Shown: positions 19,098 through 29,089, counted from the stretch's first letter. The stretch: DNA of 64,000 bases from Nocardia nova (GCF_002933465.1 NZ_PSZE01000001.1:310001-374000); one strand, 5' to 3'. The notes: generated by a model from the letters alone, not told the origin. Numbers and translations: made by a program.

Positions 19098-19568
19098 TCA
19101 GGTGAGCCACCGCTTTCCGTCCGGTGCGCTCGCGGCATTCGGTTGCGCCCGCCCGACCGCGCCCCGGATCGAGGCGGCCAGATAGTCCAGGTCCGCACGC
19201 GGCGGGGTCGTCGCGCGATTGCGCAGCCCGAAGCCGTCGCCGGGTGTGCGCGGAATGACGTGCAGATGGACGTGGAAGACCTCCTGCCCGGCCGTAACGC
19301 CATCTGCCAGAAAGAGATTCACCCCGTCACAGCGCACCTCGGACTGCCGCAGCGCGGCCGCCAGACGCTGAGCGACCTGAAAAAGCTTGCCGCCGATCAT
19401 CGGATCCAGTTCGTCCAGGCTGCGCGCCGGAACCTTCGGAATCACCAGCAGATGGCCGGGTGTCATGGGACGGATGTCCATGAAGGCGAGAACGTCGTCG
19501 TCCTCGTAGACCTTGGACGAGGGCGCCCGTCCGGCGACGATGTCGGCGAAGATCGTATAGGGGTCCAT
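19098..19568 (-). CDS. HIT-family protein (nucleotide hydrolase/transferase fold)
   Basis: The protein has 156 residues from ATG 19568 (MDPYTIFADIVAGRAPSSKV). It has the HIT layout: YEDDDVLAFMDIRPMTPGHL, VIPKVPARSLDEL, and the catalytic histidine triad HVHLHVIPR at about residues 99-107. HIT proteins hydrolyse phosphoramidate or dinucleotide substrates such as AMP-lysine or AMP-NH2. A C-terminal extension of about 45 residues (GLRNRATTPPRADLDYLAAS) is longer than the minimal HINT fold. A second, different HIT gene is at 25820. Confidence 0.92.
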   Translation of the reverse strand: MDPYTIFADIVAGRAPSSKVYEDDDVLAFMDIRPMTPGHLLVIPKVPARSLDELDPMIGGKLFQVAQRLAAALRQSEVRCDGVNLFLADGVTAGQEVFHVHLHVIPRTPGDGFGLRNRATTPPRADLDYLAASIRGAVGRAQPNAASAPDGKRWLT

Positions 19569-19699
19569 ATCCGGCAACCCTAGTCGCCGATTTCGCCTGC
19601 GCCGCCGCACCATTCGCACGGCGCCGAACATGCGCGAGGCCACCGTGCGAACGGCGGCGCCGGGCGGTTTCGGTGCCGCGACCATCGGTCCGGCGGCGG

Positions 19700-21133
19700 T
19701 TACAGAATCGGCGAGGGGGTGTAGCGAGCGGCCTCGGGATTCGCGTCGATCAGCTTCTGCACCTGCGCCACCACATCGCTCACCTGCGCCTCCGCGGCAC
19801 CGATGAACGCCGTCCGATCGGCCAGCGCGGCCTCGAGTCCGGCCCGGTCCAGCGGCATCCGGTCGTCGGCCGCGAGGCGGTCCAGCAGATCCGGTTCGCG
19901 CCCCTGCTCCCGCATGGCCAGCGCCACCGCGACCGCGTGCTCCTTGATGACCTCGTGCGCACTCTCGCGCCCGACCCCGGCCCGCACCGCCGCCATCAGG
20001 ATGCGGGTGGTGGCCAGGAAAGGCAGATAGCGGTTGAGCTCCCGGTCGATCACGGCCGGGTACGCGCCGAATTCGCCCAGGACGGTCAGGAAGGTCTCCA
20101 TCATGCCGTCGATGGCGAAGAACGCGTCCGGCAGCGCGACCCGGCGCACCACGGAACAGAACACATCGCCCTCGTTCCACTGCGCGCCCGCCAGTTCGGC
20201 CGCCATCGAGCCGTAGCCGCGCAGCACCACCTGCAGACCGTTGACGCGCTCGCACGAGCGGGTGTTCATCTTGTGCGGCATCGCCGAACTGCCGACCTGC
20301 CCGGGCTGGAAACCCTCGGTGACCAGTTCGTGCCCGGCCATCAGCCGCACCGTGTGCGCGAACGACGAAGGGCCCGCGCCCAATTGGACCAGCGCGGAGA
20401 TCACGTCGTGGTCCAGAGAGCGGGGATAGACCTGGCCGACGCTGGTCAGCACGGTCGCGAAGCCCAGATGCCGGGCGACCTTCTGCTCCAGCTGGGCGAG
20501 CTTGGCGGCGTCGCCGTCGAACAGATCGAGCATGTCCTGGGCGGTGCCCATCGGCCCCTTGATGCCGCGCAGCGGATACCGGTCGATCAGCTCACGCACC
20601 CGGTGCAGGGCGAGCAGCACCTCGTCGGCCGCGCCCGCGAACCGCTTGCCCAGGGTGGTCGCCTGCGCCGCCACATTGTGCGAACGACCGGCCATCACCA
20701 GCGACTGGTACTCGGCGGCCCGCTCCGCCAGCCGCGCGGCGACCGCGACGCCGTGTTCGTAGACGTGTTCCAGCGAGAGCCGAATCTGCAGCTGTTCCAC
20801 GTTCTCGGTCAGATCCCGGCTGGTCATGCCCTTGTGGATCTGCTCGTGCCCGGCGAGGGCATTGAACTCCTCGATGCGCGCCTTCACATCGTGGCGGGTG
20901 ATCCGCTCGCGTTCGGCGATCGAGGCCAGGTCGACCTCGCCCAGCACCCGCTCGTAATCCTCGAGGACATCGGGGGTGACCGCCTCGGTACCGGCGGCGC
21001 CGAGTTCGGTCTGGGCCCGCAGCACCTCGAGCCACAGCCGGCGCTCCAGCACGATCTTGTTCTCGGGCGACCACAACTGCACCAGCTGCGGGCTCGCGTA
21101 CCGGGTGGCGAGGACGTTCGGGACAAGACTCAC
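19700..21133 (-). CDS. purB: Adenylosuccinate lyase
   Basis: The 477-residue homotetrameric fumarase-superfamily lyase works twice in purine synthesis: SAICAR to AICAR, and adenylosuccinate to AMP. It begins VPNVLATRYASPQLVQLWSP. Substrate segments include RHDVKARIEEFNALAG, HKGMTSRDLTENVEQLQ and the superfamily signature VGSSAMPHKMNTRSCERVNG. The TetR gene ends six bases upstream on the same strand, so the two may be cotranscribed with TetR first. Confidence 0.97.
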   Translation of the reverse strand: MSLVPNVLATRYASPQLVQLWSPENKIVLERRLWLEVLRAQTELGAAGTEAVTPDVLEDYERVLGEVDLASIAERERITRHDVKARIEEFNALAGHEQIHKGMTSRDLTENVEQLQIRLSLEHVYEHGVAVAARLAERAAEYQSLVMAGRSHNVAAQATTLGKRFAGAADEVLLALHRVRELIDRYPLRGIKGPMGTAQDMLDLFDGDAAKLAQLEQKVARHLGFATVLTSVGQVYPRSLDHDVISALVQLGAGPSSFAHTVRLMAGHELVTEGFQPGQVGSSAMPHKMNTRSCERVNGLQVVLRGYGSMAAELAGAQWNEGDVFCSVVRRVALPDAFFAIDGMMETFLTVLGEFGAYPAVIDRELNRYLPFLATTRILMAAVRAGVGRESAHEVIKEHAVAVALAMREQGREPDLLDRLAADDRMPLDRAGLEAALADRTAFIGAAEAQVSDVVAQVQKLIDANPEAARYTPSPIL

Positions 21134-21139
21134 GAACAG

Positions 21140-21844
21140 TCAGTCTAATGTTCGATGCCTGCTCGGTTGCTGGGGCATGGCCGCGGGCACATGCTGTGCC
21201 GCGGGCGGTGGCACGGTCTGCGGCGCCATCAGCGGTTGCGGCACCGGCGGAGCGATCACATCGATCAATTCCAGCAGCGCGCCGCGGGCGGTCCGGCGCG
21301 GTTGCGGATCGGATTCGGCCAGCGCGGCGACCACCGCACCGTCGACCACCGCCACCAACCGGCGCAACTGATCGGTGCGCACCATCCGATCGGATCGGCG
21401 CAGCACATCGGCCAATAGGTCCTCGAGCTGGGCGCGTAACCGCAGCTGCACCTCGCGTAGTTCCGGATGCCGGGCCGAGGCCACCGACCGCTCGTAGCGG
21501 GCGATCAGCCGCCCGCGGGCGAATTCGTCGGGTCCGTCGGTGCCGACCATCAGATCCACGATCAGATCGACGGTCGCCTCGGCGCCGCGCTTGCGGTGGG
21601 TGACCTCGCCGATCCGGCGGCGCATCGACTCGAGTTCGGCATTGCCGCTGAACTCGACCGCGCGCGCGATCAGATCCTCGAGGGATTCGAAATAGTAGGT
21701 CGTGGATGCCAGCGGCAGATCCGCGCGCGTCGCCACCGAACGGTGGCGCACGGCATCGAAGCCGCCTTCGAGTAGCAACTCTGCGGCAGCCGCAACCAAC
21801 GCTTGGCGACGCCTTTCGCCTTTCGGGGTCGTCGCGGTGATCAC
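21140..21844 (-). CDS. TetR-family transcriptional regulator
   Basis: The product is 234 residues. The N-terminal HTH is at about residues 9-55: RRRQALVAAAAELLLEGGFD, then VRHRSVATRADLPLASTTYY, ending YYFESLEDLIARAVE. The ligand domain follows. The last 35 residues are Pro/Gln/Ala-rich (PPVPQPLMAPQTVPPPAAQH), an unusual low-complexity tail. It directly precedes purB by six bases and corresponds in place to Rv0775 near purB in M. tuberculosis. Its ligand and targets are unknown. Confidence 0.92.
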   Translation of the reverse strand: MITATTPKGERRRQALVAAAAELLLEGGFDAVRHRSVATRADLPLASTTYYFESLEDLIARAVEFSGNAELESMRRRIGEVTHRKRGAEATVDLIVDLMVGTDGPDEFARGRLIARYERSVASARHPELREVQLRLRAQLEDLLADVLRRSDRMVRTDQLRRLVAVVDGAVVAALAESDPQPRRTARGALLELIDVIAPPVPQPLMAPQTVPPPAAQHVPAAMPQQPSRHRTLD

Positions 21845-22090
21845 CGTGTCATCGTGCCAGTCATCATCGGTTCATCCGTGCCAAATCGGTGCGATATGTG
21901 CAAATCTGTGCGTCTGTGCAATCCCGGCCGAATCGTTGCTGTGCAATCGACCACGGACCGCGCAAATTTCCGGGATCCGATCCGAGCGGACAGCCGGGAT
22001 CGGTTCGAAATAGCAAGGGTTGAAATCACAACCCAAATCATTTGTACCGCATCCACGCGCTCCGGTGGGCCGGTACGGAAAGTCTGTGCG

Positions 22091-23260
22091 TCAGCTCAGA
22101 TATCGGCCGAGTCGCACCAGCGCCTCCTCGATATCCGCGGTGGCGCCGGCGAACGAGAATCGGACCGTGCGGTGTCCGTTACGGGTGTCGAAATCGATCC
22201 CGGGCGCGAGCGCGACACCCGTGTGCGCCAACAGATCCGCGCACCAGCGCGTCGAATCCTGGCTCAGATGACCGATATCGGCGTACACGTAGAAGGCCCC
22301 GTCGGCCGGCGCCAGATCGGTGATGCCGAGGGCGGGCAGGCCCTCGAGCAGTAGCGACCGGTTGCGGGCGTAGCGGCGGACGTGTCCGTCGAGTTCGGAT
22401 TTCGCCTCCGGGCCGAACGCGTGCGCCGCCGCGAATTGCGAGATGGCCGGCGGGCAGACGGTCATATTGGACGCCAGCCGCTGCAGTGCCGGGCGCAGCC
22501 GCGCGGGTGCCAGCATCCAGCCCAGCCGCCAGCCCGTCATCGAGAAATACTTCGACACCGAACCGATCACCACCGATTCGCGTGAGGTCTCCCAGGCCGA
22601 GCTCACCGGTTCGGTATCGCCGTCGACTCCCGAATAGGCGATGCCGTGATAGATCTCGTCGGAGATCAGAAGCGTGCCATGCTCGTCGCACCACCGGGCC
22701 AGGGCCGCCAGCTCGTCCGGGGCGATCATGGTGCCGGTCGGGTTCGCCGGGCTGGCCACGATCAAGCCGGCAGGCGGTTCGGGCAGCTCCGCCAGCATCG
22801 CCACCGTCGGCTGGAACCGGGTCTGGGGGCCGCAGTCGAGTTCGATCACCCGGCAACCCAGTGCGGTGAGAGTGTTGCGGTAGGCCGGGTAACCCGGGCG
22901 AGCGACCACGACCGTGTCGCCGACGTCGAATGCGGCCAGGAAGATGAGCGTGAACGCGCCCGAGGAGCCGGTCGTGATCACCACGTCGTCGGACTCGACC
23001 TCGACGCCGTAGGCGTCGCGGTGATGGGCCGCGATGGCGGAACGCAATTCGGGGATGCCGAAAGTCTCGGTATAGCCGAGTAGTTCCGCGTCGAGGGCCA
23101 CCTGGGTGGCGCGCCGCACCGGCACCGGGGCGGGCGTGGACGGCTGGCCCGCCGCCAGGACCAGCACGTCGCCGTGGGTGCGGGCGCGCTCGGCCGCGGC
23201 CTTCCAGACATCCATGACGTAGAAGGTCGGAACGGTGGACCGCCGTGATTCACTGCGCAC
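22091..23260 (-). CDS. PLP-dependent class I/II aminotransferase
   Basis: The product is 389 residues from GTG 23260 (VRSESRRSTVPTFYVMDVWK), a usual length; longer in-frame versions are Arg/Pro-rich and unlikely. Fold-type I motifs are LLGYTETFGIPELRSAIAAH, the cofactor loop TTGSSGAFTLIFLAAF, ASPANPTGTMI, LLISDEIYHGIAYSG, and the PLP-lysine motif VIGSVSKYFSMTGWRLGWML. A late Arg is in HRTVRFSFAG. Substrate is not evident from sequence; the family covers aspartate- and alanine-type enzymes. It is divergent from the M23 peptidase gene, with a 132-bp gap. Confidence 0.92.
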   Translation of the reverse strand: MRSESRRSTVPTFYVMDVWKAAAERARTHGDVLVLAAGQPSTPAPVPVRRATQVALDAELLGYTETFGIPELRSAIAAHHRDAYGVEVESDDVVITTGSSGAFTLIFLAAFDVGDTVVVARPGYPAYRNTLTALGCRVIELDCGPQTRFQPTVAMLAELPEPPAGLIVASPANPTGTMIAPDELAALARWCDEHGTLLISDEIYHGIAYSGVDGDTEPVSSAWETSRESVVIGSVSKYFSMTGWRLGWMLAPARLRPALQRLASNMTVCPPAISQFAAAHAFGPEAKSELDGHVRRYARNRSLLLEGLPALGITDLAPADGAFYVYADIGHLSQDSTRWCADLLAHTGVALAPGIDFDTRNGHRTVRFSFAGATADIEEALVRLGRYLS

Positions 23261-23392
23261 CAGACGACGGTAGAACACCACGTCGGCCGGCCGGCGCGCA
23301 GTCCGTTTCCCCGCACCGGGCGCCTGAGACGTTGCTGTGCGCCCGCCGCGCCTGCCCGCGGGTCCGGGCGGGCCCCTGTTATCGTCGGCAGA

Positions 23393-24397
23393 ATGCCTGA
23401 CCAGGCACGCCGCGCGAAGTCGTACCAGGGGGGCTGGACCGTGATCCGCCCCGACTGGCGAACGGCGCTGCGCCGCGACCGTCCCTCGATCGCGAATCGC
23501 CTCCGTTCCACGGCCCGCCGATCGCGCGGATTCGGGCAGGTCGCGGCGGTCGAATGGCGCATGCGTGCGGGGCGCTGGTGGCAGATGTTGCGGGATCACA
23601 ACTGGCGCGAGGAATTCGAGCCCCTGTGGCCCCGGCTACGCGGCTGGGTCGACGACCACCGGGTGCTGGTGATCGGCATGGTCGTGGTCGGACTGTTCGC
23701 CGCCGCCGACACCGTGGCGCCGCAGCCGGTCGACTCGACGCCGAAACCCGGTGCGGCACAGCGGATCGCGGTGGCCTATCCGCTACAGGTGCAGGCCGAA
23801 CCCGAAACCAGCAAGCGCTATCTGACCGCCATCGACAACGGCGAGCGTATGCGCGAGGCGCAGGTGGTCGCCGCGGCCTCGCGGGCCACCCTCGAACGCG
23901 CGAAGGCCGAGGCCGCCGCGGCGGTCGCCGGGACGCCGCAACCCTGGCTGGCCGGGCCGGCCACCACGATTCCCGGCGGTGTTCTCCCGGGCGGAATCGC
24001 CCCGGGCATCGGCGGTTTCGCCCTGCCCGCACGCGGCGTGTTCACCTCCGGTTACGGGGGCCGGTGGGGCACGTTCCACTACGGGATCGATATCGCGGCG
24101 CCCATCGGTTCACCGATCTACGCCGTCGCCGACGGCACCGTCATCGACGCCGGGCCGGCGCAGGGCTTCGGACTGTGGGTACGCATCCGCCACGACGACG
24201 GCACCATCTCGGTATACGGCCATATGTACGATTTCTCGGTGTCGGTCGGCGAGCGGGTGCGCGCCGGTCAGCAGATCGCCCGCATCGGCAACCGCGGCGA
24301 TTCCACCGGCCCGCACCTGCACTTCGAGATCCTTATCGGCGGACAGCACGTGGACCCGCAGCCGTGGCTGGCCGTGCACGGCATTCAGGTCGGCTGA
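23393..24397 (+). CDS. Membrane-anchored M23-family metallopeptidase
   Basis: The 334-residue protein has a basic N-terminal region of about 85 residues, one transmembrane helix (VLVIGMVVVGLFAAADTVA) and then an extracytoplasmic part. The LytM/M23 domain fills about residues 205-330 (FALPARGVFTSGYGGRWG...). Its zinc ligands His229 and Asp233 (FHYGIDIAAP) and His310 (GPHLHFEI) are all present, so it should be catalytically competent. M23 enzymes cut peptidoglycan peptide bridges. The start could be ATG 23393 or GTG 23441. Confidence 0.9.
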   Translation: MPDQARRAKSYQGGWTVIRPDWRTALRRDRPSIANRLRSTARRSRGFGQVAAVEWRMRAGRWWQMLRDHNWREEFEPLWPRLRGWVDDHRVLVIGMVVVGLFAAADTVAPQPVDSTPKPGAAQRIAVAYPLQVQAEPETSKRYLTAIDNGERMREAQVVAAASRATLERAKAEAAAAVAGTPQPWLAGPATTIPGGVLPGGIAPGIGGFALPARGVFTSGYGGRWGTFHYGIDIAAPIGSPIYAVADGTVIDAGPAQGFGLWVRIRHDDGTISVYGHMYDFSVSVGERVRAGQQIARIGNRGDSTGPHLHFEILIGGQHVDPQPWLAVHGIQVG

Positions 24398-24430
24398 ACC
24401 CGCGGGCGCTGGAGCCGGAGCCGTTCCGGC

Positions 24431-25723
24431 CTACACCCGGGTGGGAAGCGAGATGCGATCCTCGACCGCGGCGAGACCGATATCGGTGCGGAAGTGGCTG
24501 CCTGGCAGTTTGATTCCGGCGACGCGCGCGTAGGCGTTCGTGCGAGCCTCGGTCAGATCCCCGCCCGTGGCAACGACATTCAGCACGCGACCGCCGGCCG
24601 ACAGCAGTGCGCCGTCCGCGCGCAGCGACGTACCGGCATGCAGCACTTCGGCATTCGCGCTCCGGCCGGAGGCCGGCGCGCCCTCGGCGCCGGAGATGAC
24701 GTCACCGGTGCGGGGGCGGCCCGGATAGTTCTCCGCGGCCAGCACCACCGTGATCGCCGCGCCGTCCTTCCAGACCGGCGGCTGCGCCTGCGCCAGCGTG
24801 CCGGTCGCGGTGGCGTACAGCAGGACACCGAGCGGACTGTCGAGCAGGGCGAGCACGGCCTGGGTCTCGGGATCGCCGAAGCGGCAGTTGAATTCGACGA
24901 CCGCGGGTCCGGCCTGGCCGATCGCCAGGCCCGCGTAGAGCAGGCCGGAGAACGGGACCCCACGCCGAACCATTTCGGCGGCAACGGGTTTCACCACATC
25001 GTCGACGATTTCGGTGACGGTCTCCGGCGGCAGCCACGGCAGCGGGGTGTAGGCACCCATACCGCCGGTGTTGGGACCGGTGTCGCCGTCGCCGACGCGC
25101 TTGTGATCCTGCGCCGGCAGCAGCGGCACCACGGTCTCGCCGTCGACCAGGCAGAACAGGGAGACCTCGGGACCGTCGAGGAACGATTCCAGCAGCACCG
25201 GATGGCCCTGCTCGAGCAGTTCGGCACCGTGGTCGCGGGCCGCGGACCGATCGGCGGTCACCACCACGCCCTTACCCGCGGCCAGCCCGTCGTCCTTGAC
25301 GACCCAGGTCGGCCCGAAGCGATCCAGTGCGGCGTCGAGTTCGCCCGGATGATCGACGACCTCACTGTGCGCGGTGCGCACCCCGGCCGCGGCCATCACG
25401 TCTTTGGCGAAGGCCTTCGATCCCTCGATCCGCGCGGCGGCGGCCGACGGTCCGAAGCAGGCGATCCCCGCCGCCCGCACCGCGTCGGCGATGCCGAGCA
25501 CGAGCGGCACCTCGGGACCGATCACCACCAGATCGGCGGCGAAATCCCGGGCCAGGCCCACGACGGCCTCCGCGCTGGCCGGATCGACCGCTCGCACCTC
25601 GGCGACCTGGCCGATCCCCGGATTACCGGGCGCGGCCGCGATCGCGGTGACCCCGGGATCCCGACGCAGGGCTTCCACCAGGGCGTGTTCACGGGCTCCG
25701 GATCCGATGACGAGTACGCGCAC
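24431..25723 (-). CDS. purD: Phosphoribosylamine-glycine ligase
   Basis: The 430-residue ATP-grasp enzyme converts phosphoribosylamine and glycine to GAR, step two of purine synthesis. GTG 25723 opens [20 protein letters not shown], the invariant N-terminus. Further motifs are [52 protein letters not shown] and [20 protein letters not shown]. Sequence upstream in frame is low-complexity and excluded. It is divergent from the second HIT gene, with a 96-bp gap. Confidence 0.97.
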   Translation of the reverse strand: MRVLVIGSGAREHALVEALRRDPGVTAIAAAPGNPGIGQVAEVRAVDPASAEAVVGLARDFAADLVVIGPEVPLVLGIADAVRAAGIACFGPSAAAARIEGSKAFAKDVMAAAGVRTAHSEVVDHPGELDAALDRFGPTWVVKDDGLAAGKGVVVTADRSAARDHGAELLEQGHPVLLESFLDGPEVSLFCLVDGETVVPLLPAQDHKRVGDGDTGPNTGGMGAYTPLPWLPPETVTEIVDDVVKPVAAEMVRRGVPFSGLLYAGLAIGQAGPAVVEFNCRFGDPETQAVLALLDSPLGVLLYATATGTLAQAQPPVWKDGAAITVVLAAENYPGRPRTGDVISGAEGAPASGRSANAEVLHAGTSLRADGALLSAGGRVLNVVATGGDLTEARTNAYARVAGIKLPGSHFRTDIGLAAVEDRISLPTRV

Positions 25724-25819
25724 GCGTGACAGCTTAGGGGACGCAGGTGAACGGCAGATGCGGGTACCGGGAGGACAGCCCGCCGCCCGGGCCACCGCCT
25801 CCCGGCCGGGCGGGGCAAT

Positions 25820-26254
25820 ATGAAACCCATGCCATCTGTATTCAGCGCGATCATTGCCGGCCAGCTGCCGGGGCGGTTCGTGTGGGAGGACGAGGAATTC
25901 GTCGCCTTCCTGACCATCGCCCCGGTTACCCAGGGTCATACGCTCGTGGTTCCTCGCAAGGAGATCGACCAGTGGCAGGATCTGGATCCCGCCACGTTCG
26001 CGCGGATCAACGAGGTCGCTCAGAAGATCGGCCAGGCGGTACGCAAGGCGTGGGACGCGCCGCGCGCGGGCCTGCTGATCGCCGGGCTGGAGGTGCCGCA
26101 CCTGCACGTGCACGTCTTCCCGGCCTTCCAGCTGGGCGATTTCAACATTTCCGGCGCGGACACCGATCCGAGCCCGGAATCGCTGGACGAGGCGCAGGAC
26201 AAGATCAAGCAGGCGTTGCGCGATCTCGGCTACGGCGCGAACGTCCCCGCGTGA
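25820..26254 (+). CDS. HIT-family protein
   Basis: The 144-residue protein begins [23 protein letters not shown] features are [20 protein letters not shown], a short helical section and the triad [13 protein letters not shown] at about residues 93-105. It converges on phoR, 15 bp apart. A HIT gene convergent with phoR is also what I recall for M. tuberculosis Rv0759c, which supports local synteny. Nucleotide-conjugate hydrolase activity is inferred from the family. Confidence 0.92.
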   Translation: MKPMPSVFSAIIAGQLPGRFVWEDEEFVAFLTIAPVTQGHTLVVPRKEIDQWQDLDPATFARINEVAQKIGQAVRKAWDAPRAGLLIAGLEVPHLHVHVFPAFQLGDFNISGADTDPSPESLDEAQDKIKQALRDLGYGANVPA

Positions 26255-26269
26255 TGCGCCGACCCTGAA

Positions 26270-27883
26270 TCACTCCTGCGACCGGGGCAGGCGCACCGCG
26301 AAGGTGGTGCCCTGTCCCACTGCGCTGCGCACCGAGACCGTACCGCCGTGCGCGGCGACCAGCGCCTGCACGATCGACAGACCCAGTCCGGTGCCACCGC
26401 TGTCGCGGCTGCGTGAGGTGTCGGTGCGGTAGAAGCGTTCGAAGATGCGCTCGGCGTCCTCGGTGGGCAGGCCCGGCCCGGTGTCGGCGACCTCGATCAC
26501 AACCTCGTCCGGAGCGGGTGTCAGCGCGACGGTGACCGCCGCCTCGGGCGGGGTGTGGAGCAGCGCGTTGTTGACCAGATTGCCCAGCACCTGACGCAAC
26601 CGCGCTTCATCGCCGCGTACCTCCAATGTCCCTGTCCCCGGCCGTATTTCGAGGTCGATGGGCCGGCGGGGCTCCTCGGGCCGCTGGGCCGCGTCGACGG
26701 CGCGGGCATTGTGCACCGCATCGCTGGCCAGTGCCAGCAAATCCACCGGCCGGCGTTCCACCGGGCGCTGCGCATCGAGGCGAGCCAGCATCAGCAGGTC
26801 CTCCACCAGCAGGCTCATCCGCTTGGATTCGCGTTCGATCCGATCCATGAACATGTCCGGATCCGCCAGCGCCCCTTGCCGATACAACTCCGCGAAACCC
26901 TTGATCGTGGTCAGCGGGGTCCGCAGTTCATGGCTGGCATCGGCGACGAACCGCCGCATCCGGGCCTCCGAACGCCGCGCGGATTCCTCGGATGCCTCGG
27001 TGGCGGCGAAGGCGCTCTGAATCTGGGACAGCATGCCGTTGAGCGATTGCGAGAGCCGATCTACCTCGGTATTGGTGCCCTGCACCGGAACTCGCCGATG
27101 CAGATCCCCGCTCGCGATGGCCGCGGCGGTCTTCTCCACCTCACCGAGCGGGCGCAGGCTCCGGCGAATCACGAACTGCGCCACGATCGCGAGTACCGCC
27201 AGAACCATCAACCCGACTGCTACCTGTAGCCCGATCAACCTGTCGATGATGTTCTCGGTTTCCGACAAGCGAATAGCAACCCAACTGGAGCCCCCGGGTG
27301 TAGTGACCCGTTCGGCCCTCCAGTGCTCATCCGGGTTACCGACGGACCCGATCGTCCGGGGATGCTTCCCGAGGTCGGCGGGAAAGTCCGGGACGGACGG
27401 GCCGGTAGGAAACAGCGAGCGGACTTTTCCGCTGGGATCCTCGATTCGGACGTAGAACAGCCCCGGCGGCCGCTCCCTTCCAACGGGGCCGGGTAGCCGC
27501 TGCGGCGGCGGAGCGTCTGGTCCAGCCCAATCGTGCGCAGCACCGAACAATTGCCGATCGACGTTGTCCATCAGGACATTGCGCATAGCGGACGTCACCG
27601 CGACGCCTGAGATCAGTAGCCCCAGTCCCGTGAGCGAAACCAACGCCAGCGCCAGGGTTACACGCAACGGCACTGCGGACAGGCGACGCGAAATACGGTG
27701 CCTGAAGCGGCCCGCCCGCCGCCAGTATGTGTCAGGGCTCGATTCGTTGCCGTTGGATGGCACCGCCGTCTCGACGCGAGCACCGGTCGACTTCGTGACA
27801 TGGACCCGATCCCCGGTGTCCAGCTGCTCAGTCGAGTCAGCCGACTCCCGCCCGCGGACTCCCGACGCGCGCGGATCGCTCAT
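26270..27883 (-). CDS. phoR: Sensor histidine kinase, PhoR type
   Basis: The 537-residue membrane kinase is partner of the response regulator just upstream. TM1 is at about residues 73-98 and TM2 at about 217-238, with a roughly 115-residue extracytoplasmic sensor between. HAMP follows (RRSLRPLGEVEKTAAAIASG), then the phospho-acceptor His318 in FVADASHELRTPLTTIKGFA, the N box GNLVNNALLHTP, and ATP-lid motifs VADTGPGLP and SGGTGLGLSIVQALVAAHGG. The stretch RTPLTTIKGFAELYRQGA and LARLDAQRP closely match my memory of mycobacterial PhoR. ATG 27883 overlaps the phoP stop (ATGA). This gives about 65 cytosolic residues before TM1, longer than in M. tuberculosis, so a later start is possible. Confidence 0.85.
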   Translation of the reverse strand: MSDPRASGVRGRESADSTEQLDTGDRVHVTKSTGARVETAVPSNGNESSPDTYWRRAGRFRHRISRRLSAVPLRVTLALALVSLTGLGLLISGVAVTSAMRNVLMDNVDRQLFGAAHDWAGPDAPPPQRLPGPVGRERPPGLFYVRIEDPSGKVRSLFPTGPSVPDFPADLGKHPRTIGSVGNPDEHWRAERVTTPGGSSWVAIRLSETENIIDRLIGLQVAVGLMVLAVLAIVAQFVIRRSLRPLGEVEKTAAAIASGDLHRRVPVQGTNTEVDRLSQSLNGMLSQIQSAFAATEASEESARRSEARMRRFVADASHELRTPLTTIKGFAELYRQGALADPDMFMDRIERESKRMSLLVEDLLMLARLDAQRPVERRPVDLLALASDAVHNARAVDAAQRPEEPRRPIDLEIRPGTGTLEVRGDEARLRQVLGNLVNNALLHTPPEAAVTVALTPAPDEVVIEVADTGPGLPTEDAERIFERFYRTDTSRSRDSGGTGLGLSIVQALVAAHGGTVSVRSAVGQGTTFAVRLPRSQE

Positions 27884-28617
27884 TTCGCCGACGATCGGCT
27901 GCGGCTGGGCGCGCGCATCACATAGCCGACACCGCGCAGGGTGTGGATCAGCCGGTCGGGACCGGTGTCGACCTTCTTGCGCAGGTAGGAGACATAGGTC
28001 TCCACCACACCCACCTCGCCGCCGAAGTCGTAGCGCCAGACGTGATCGAGGATGCGCGGCTTGCTCAGTACGGTCCCGGCATTGACCATGAAGTATCGGA
28101 GCAGGGTGAATTCCGTCGGCGAGAGCGCGACCGGTTCCCCGGCCTTCCACACCTCGTGGGTGTCGTCGTCGAGTTCGATGTCCTCGAAGCGGATGCGCGA
28201 GGACTTCGTCATCTCCACCACGTGACCGGAGCGGCGCAGAATCACCCGCAGCCGCGCCACCACCTCCTCGAGCGAGAAGGGCTTGGTGACATAGTCGTCG
28301 GCGCCGAGGGTGAGGCCGGTGATCTTGTCCTCCACCTCGTCACGCGCGGTGAGGAACAGGACCGGGGCGTCGATGCCGTCGGCGCGCAGCCGGCGCAGCA
28401 GGCCGAAGCCGTCCATGCCGGGCATCATCACGTCGACGATGAGCGCGTCGGGCCGGAACTGCTTGGCCCGGTCCAGCCCTTCGGCGCCGTTGGCGGCCGT
28501 GGCCACCTCGAACCCCTGATAGCGCAGACTCACCGACAGCAGTTCGACGATCATCGGTTCGTCGTCGACCACCAGCACCCGAGCCTCGGGGGTCCGATCG
28601 CCAGCCACACCGTTCAT
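27880..28617 (-). CDS. phoP: OmpR-family response regulator, PhoP type
   Basis: The product is 245 residues from ATG 28617 (MNGVAGDRTPEARVLVVDDE). The receiver has the phosphorylated Asp62 (LIVDVMMPGMDGFG) and Lys112 (DDYVTKPFSLEEVV). The winged-helix DNA-binding domain covers about residues 145-240 (ALSPTEFTLLRYFMVNAGTV, then VVETYVSYLRKKVDTG and HTLRGVGYVMR). Sequence and local gene order agree with mycobacterial PhoP, which controls cell-envelope lipid and stress genes. That regulon is not shown here. It is first in the phoP-phoR operon, coupled by ATGA. Confidence 0.87.
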   Translation of the reverse strand: MNGVAGDRTPEARVLVVDDEPMIVELLSVSLRYQGFEVATAANGAEGLDRAKQFRPDALIVDVMMPGMDGFGLLRRLRADGIDAPVLFLTARDEVEDKITGLTLGADDYVTKPFSLEEVVARLRVILRRSGHVVEMTKSSRIRFEDIELDDDTHEVWKAGEPVALSPTEFTLLRYFMVNAGTVLSKPRILDHVWRYDFGGEVGVVETYVSYLRKKVDTGPDRLIHTLRGVGYVMRAPSRSRSSAK

Positions 28618-28812
28618 GCTGGATATCGTCTCTCCTACAGCCCGGAATGCGCTGAACGTTGTCTGGGAGTTTCCTGCGAGCCGCCTGCGCGACATGCGGG
28701 AGAACAGGCGCCCCGCCGACCCGGGCGGCCCCTCCCGGAGCGGCGACTTTTCGGCCGTTCATCTTTCGTCACGGCGGTGCGGATCGAAGCACAATGCGCC
28801 GGAAAGAGCAGA

Positions 28813-29040
28813 ATGGACACTGGAAAGGTCGTCATGGCAGCGATACGGGGCCTGCTCGATGTGGTGGTGGGCATCCTGACGGCCGTGCTGGGCACGGTGG
28901 TCGGATTGCTGGCGCTCGTCGTGTGGATCCTCGGTGCGCTGTTGTGCGTGACGATCCTTTTGATTCCGCTGGGAATTCCCGTCATCAGGCTCGGCAACCG
29001 CTTGTTCGGCCTTGCCCGGCAGCTGATGCACCTCCCCTGA
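28813..29040 (+). CDS. Small hydrophobic membrane protein
   Basis: The product is 75 residues from ATG 28813; ATG 28834 (MAAIRGLLDVVVGILTAVLG) is an alternative with GGAAAGG nearby. The body is almost wholly hydrophobic: two closely spaced helices (VVVGILTAVLGTVVGLLALV and LGALLCVTILLIPLGIPVIR), then a short amphipathic tail. No family is recognised. It is divergent from phoP across 195 bp and followed by the tRNA terminator hairpin. Confidence 0.65.
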   Translation: MDTGKVVMAAIRGLLDVVVGILTAVLGTVVGLLALVVWILGALLCVTILLIPLGIPVIRLGNRLFGLARQLMHLP

Positions 29041-29052
29041 CGCGCTGCCCAC

Positions 29053-29089
29053 GAAAAAGGCTCCGACCCGCTATTGGCGGGGCGGAGCC
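29053..29089 (-). terminator. Rho-independent terminator of the tRNA-Thr gene
   Basis: GGCTCCG pairs with CGGAGCC and the inner part CCCGC with GCGGG. On the minus strand the hairpin is followed by CCTTTTTC, so it terminates the tRNA transcript. It may also stop the small membrane-protein gene from the other side. Confidence 0.8.
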
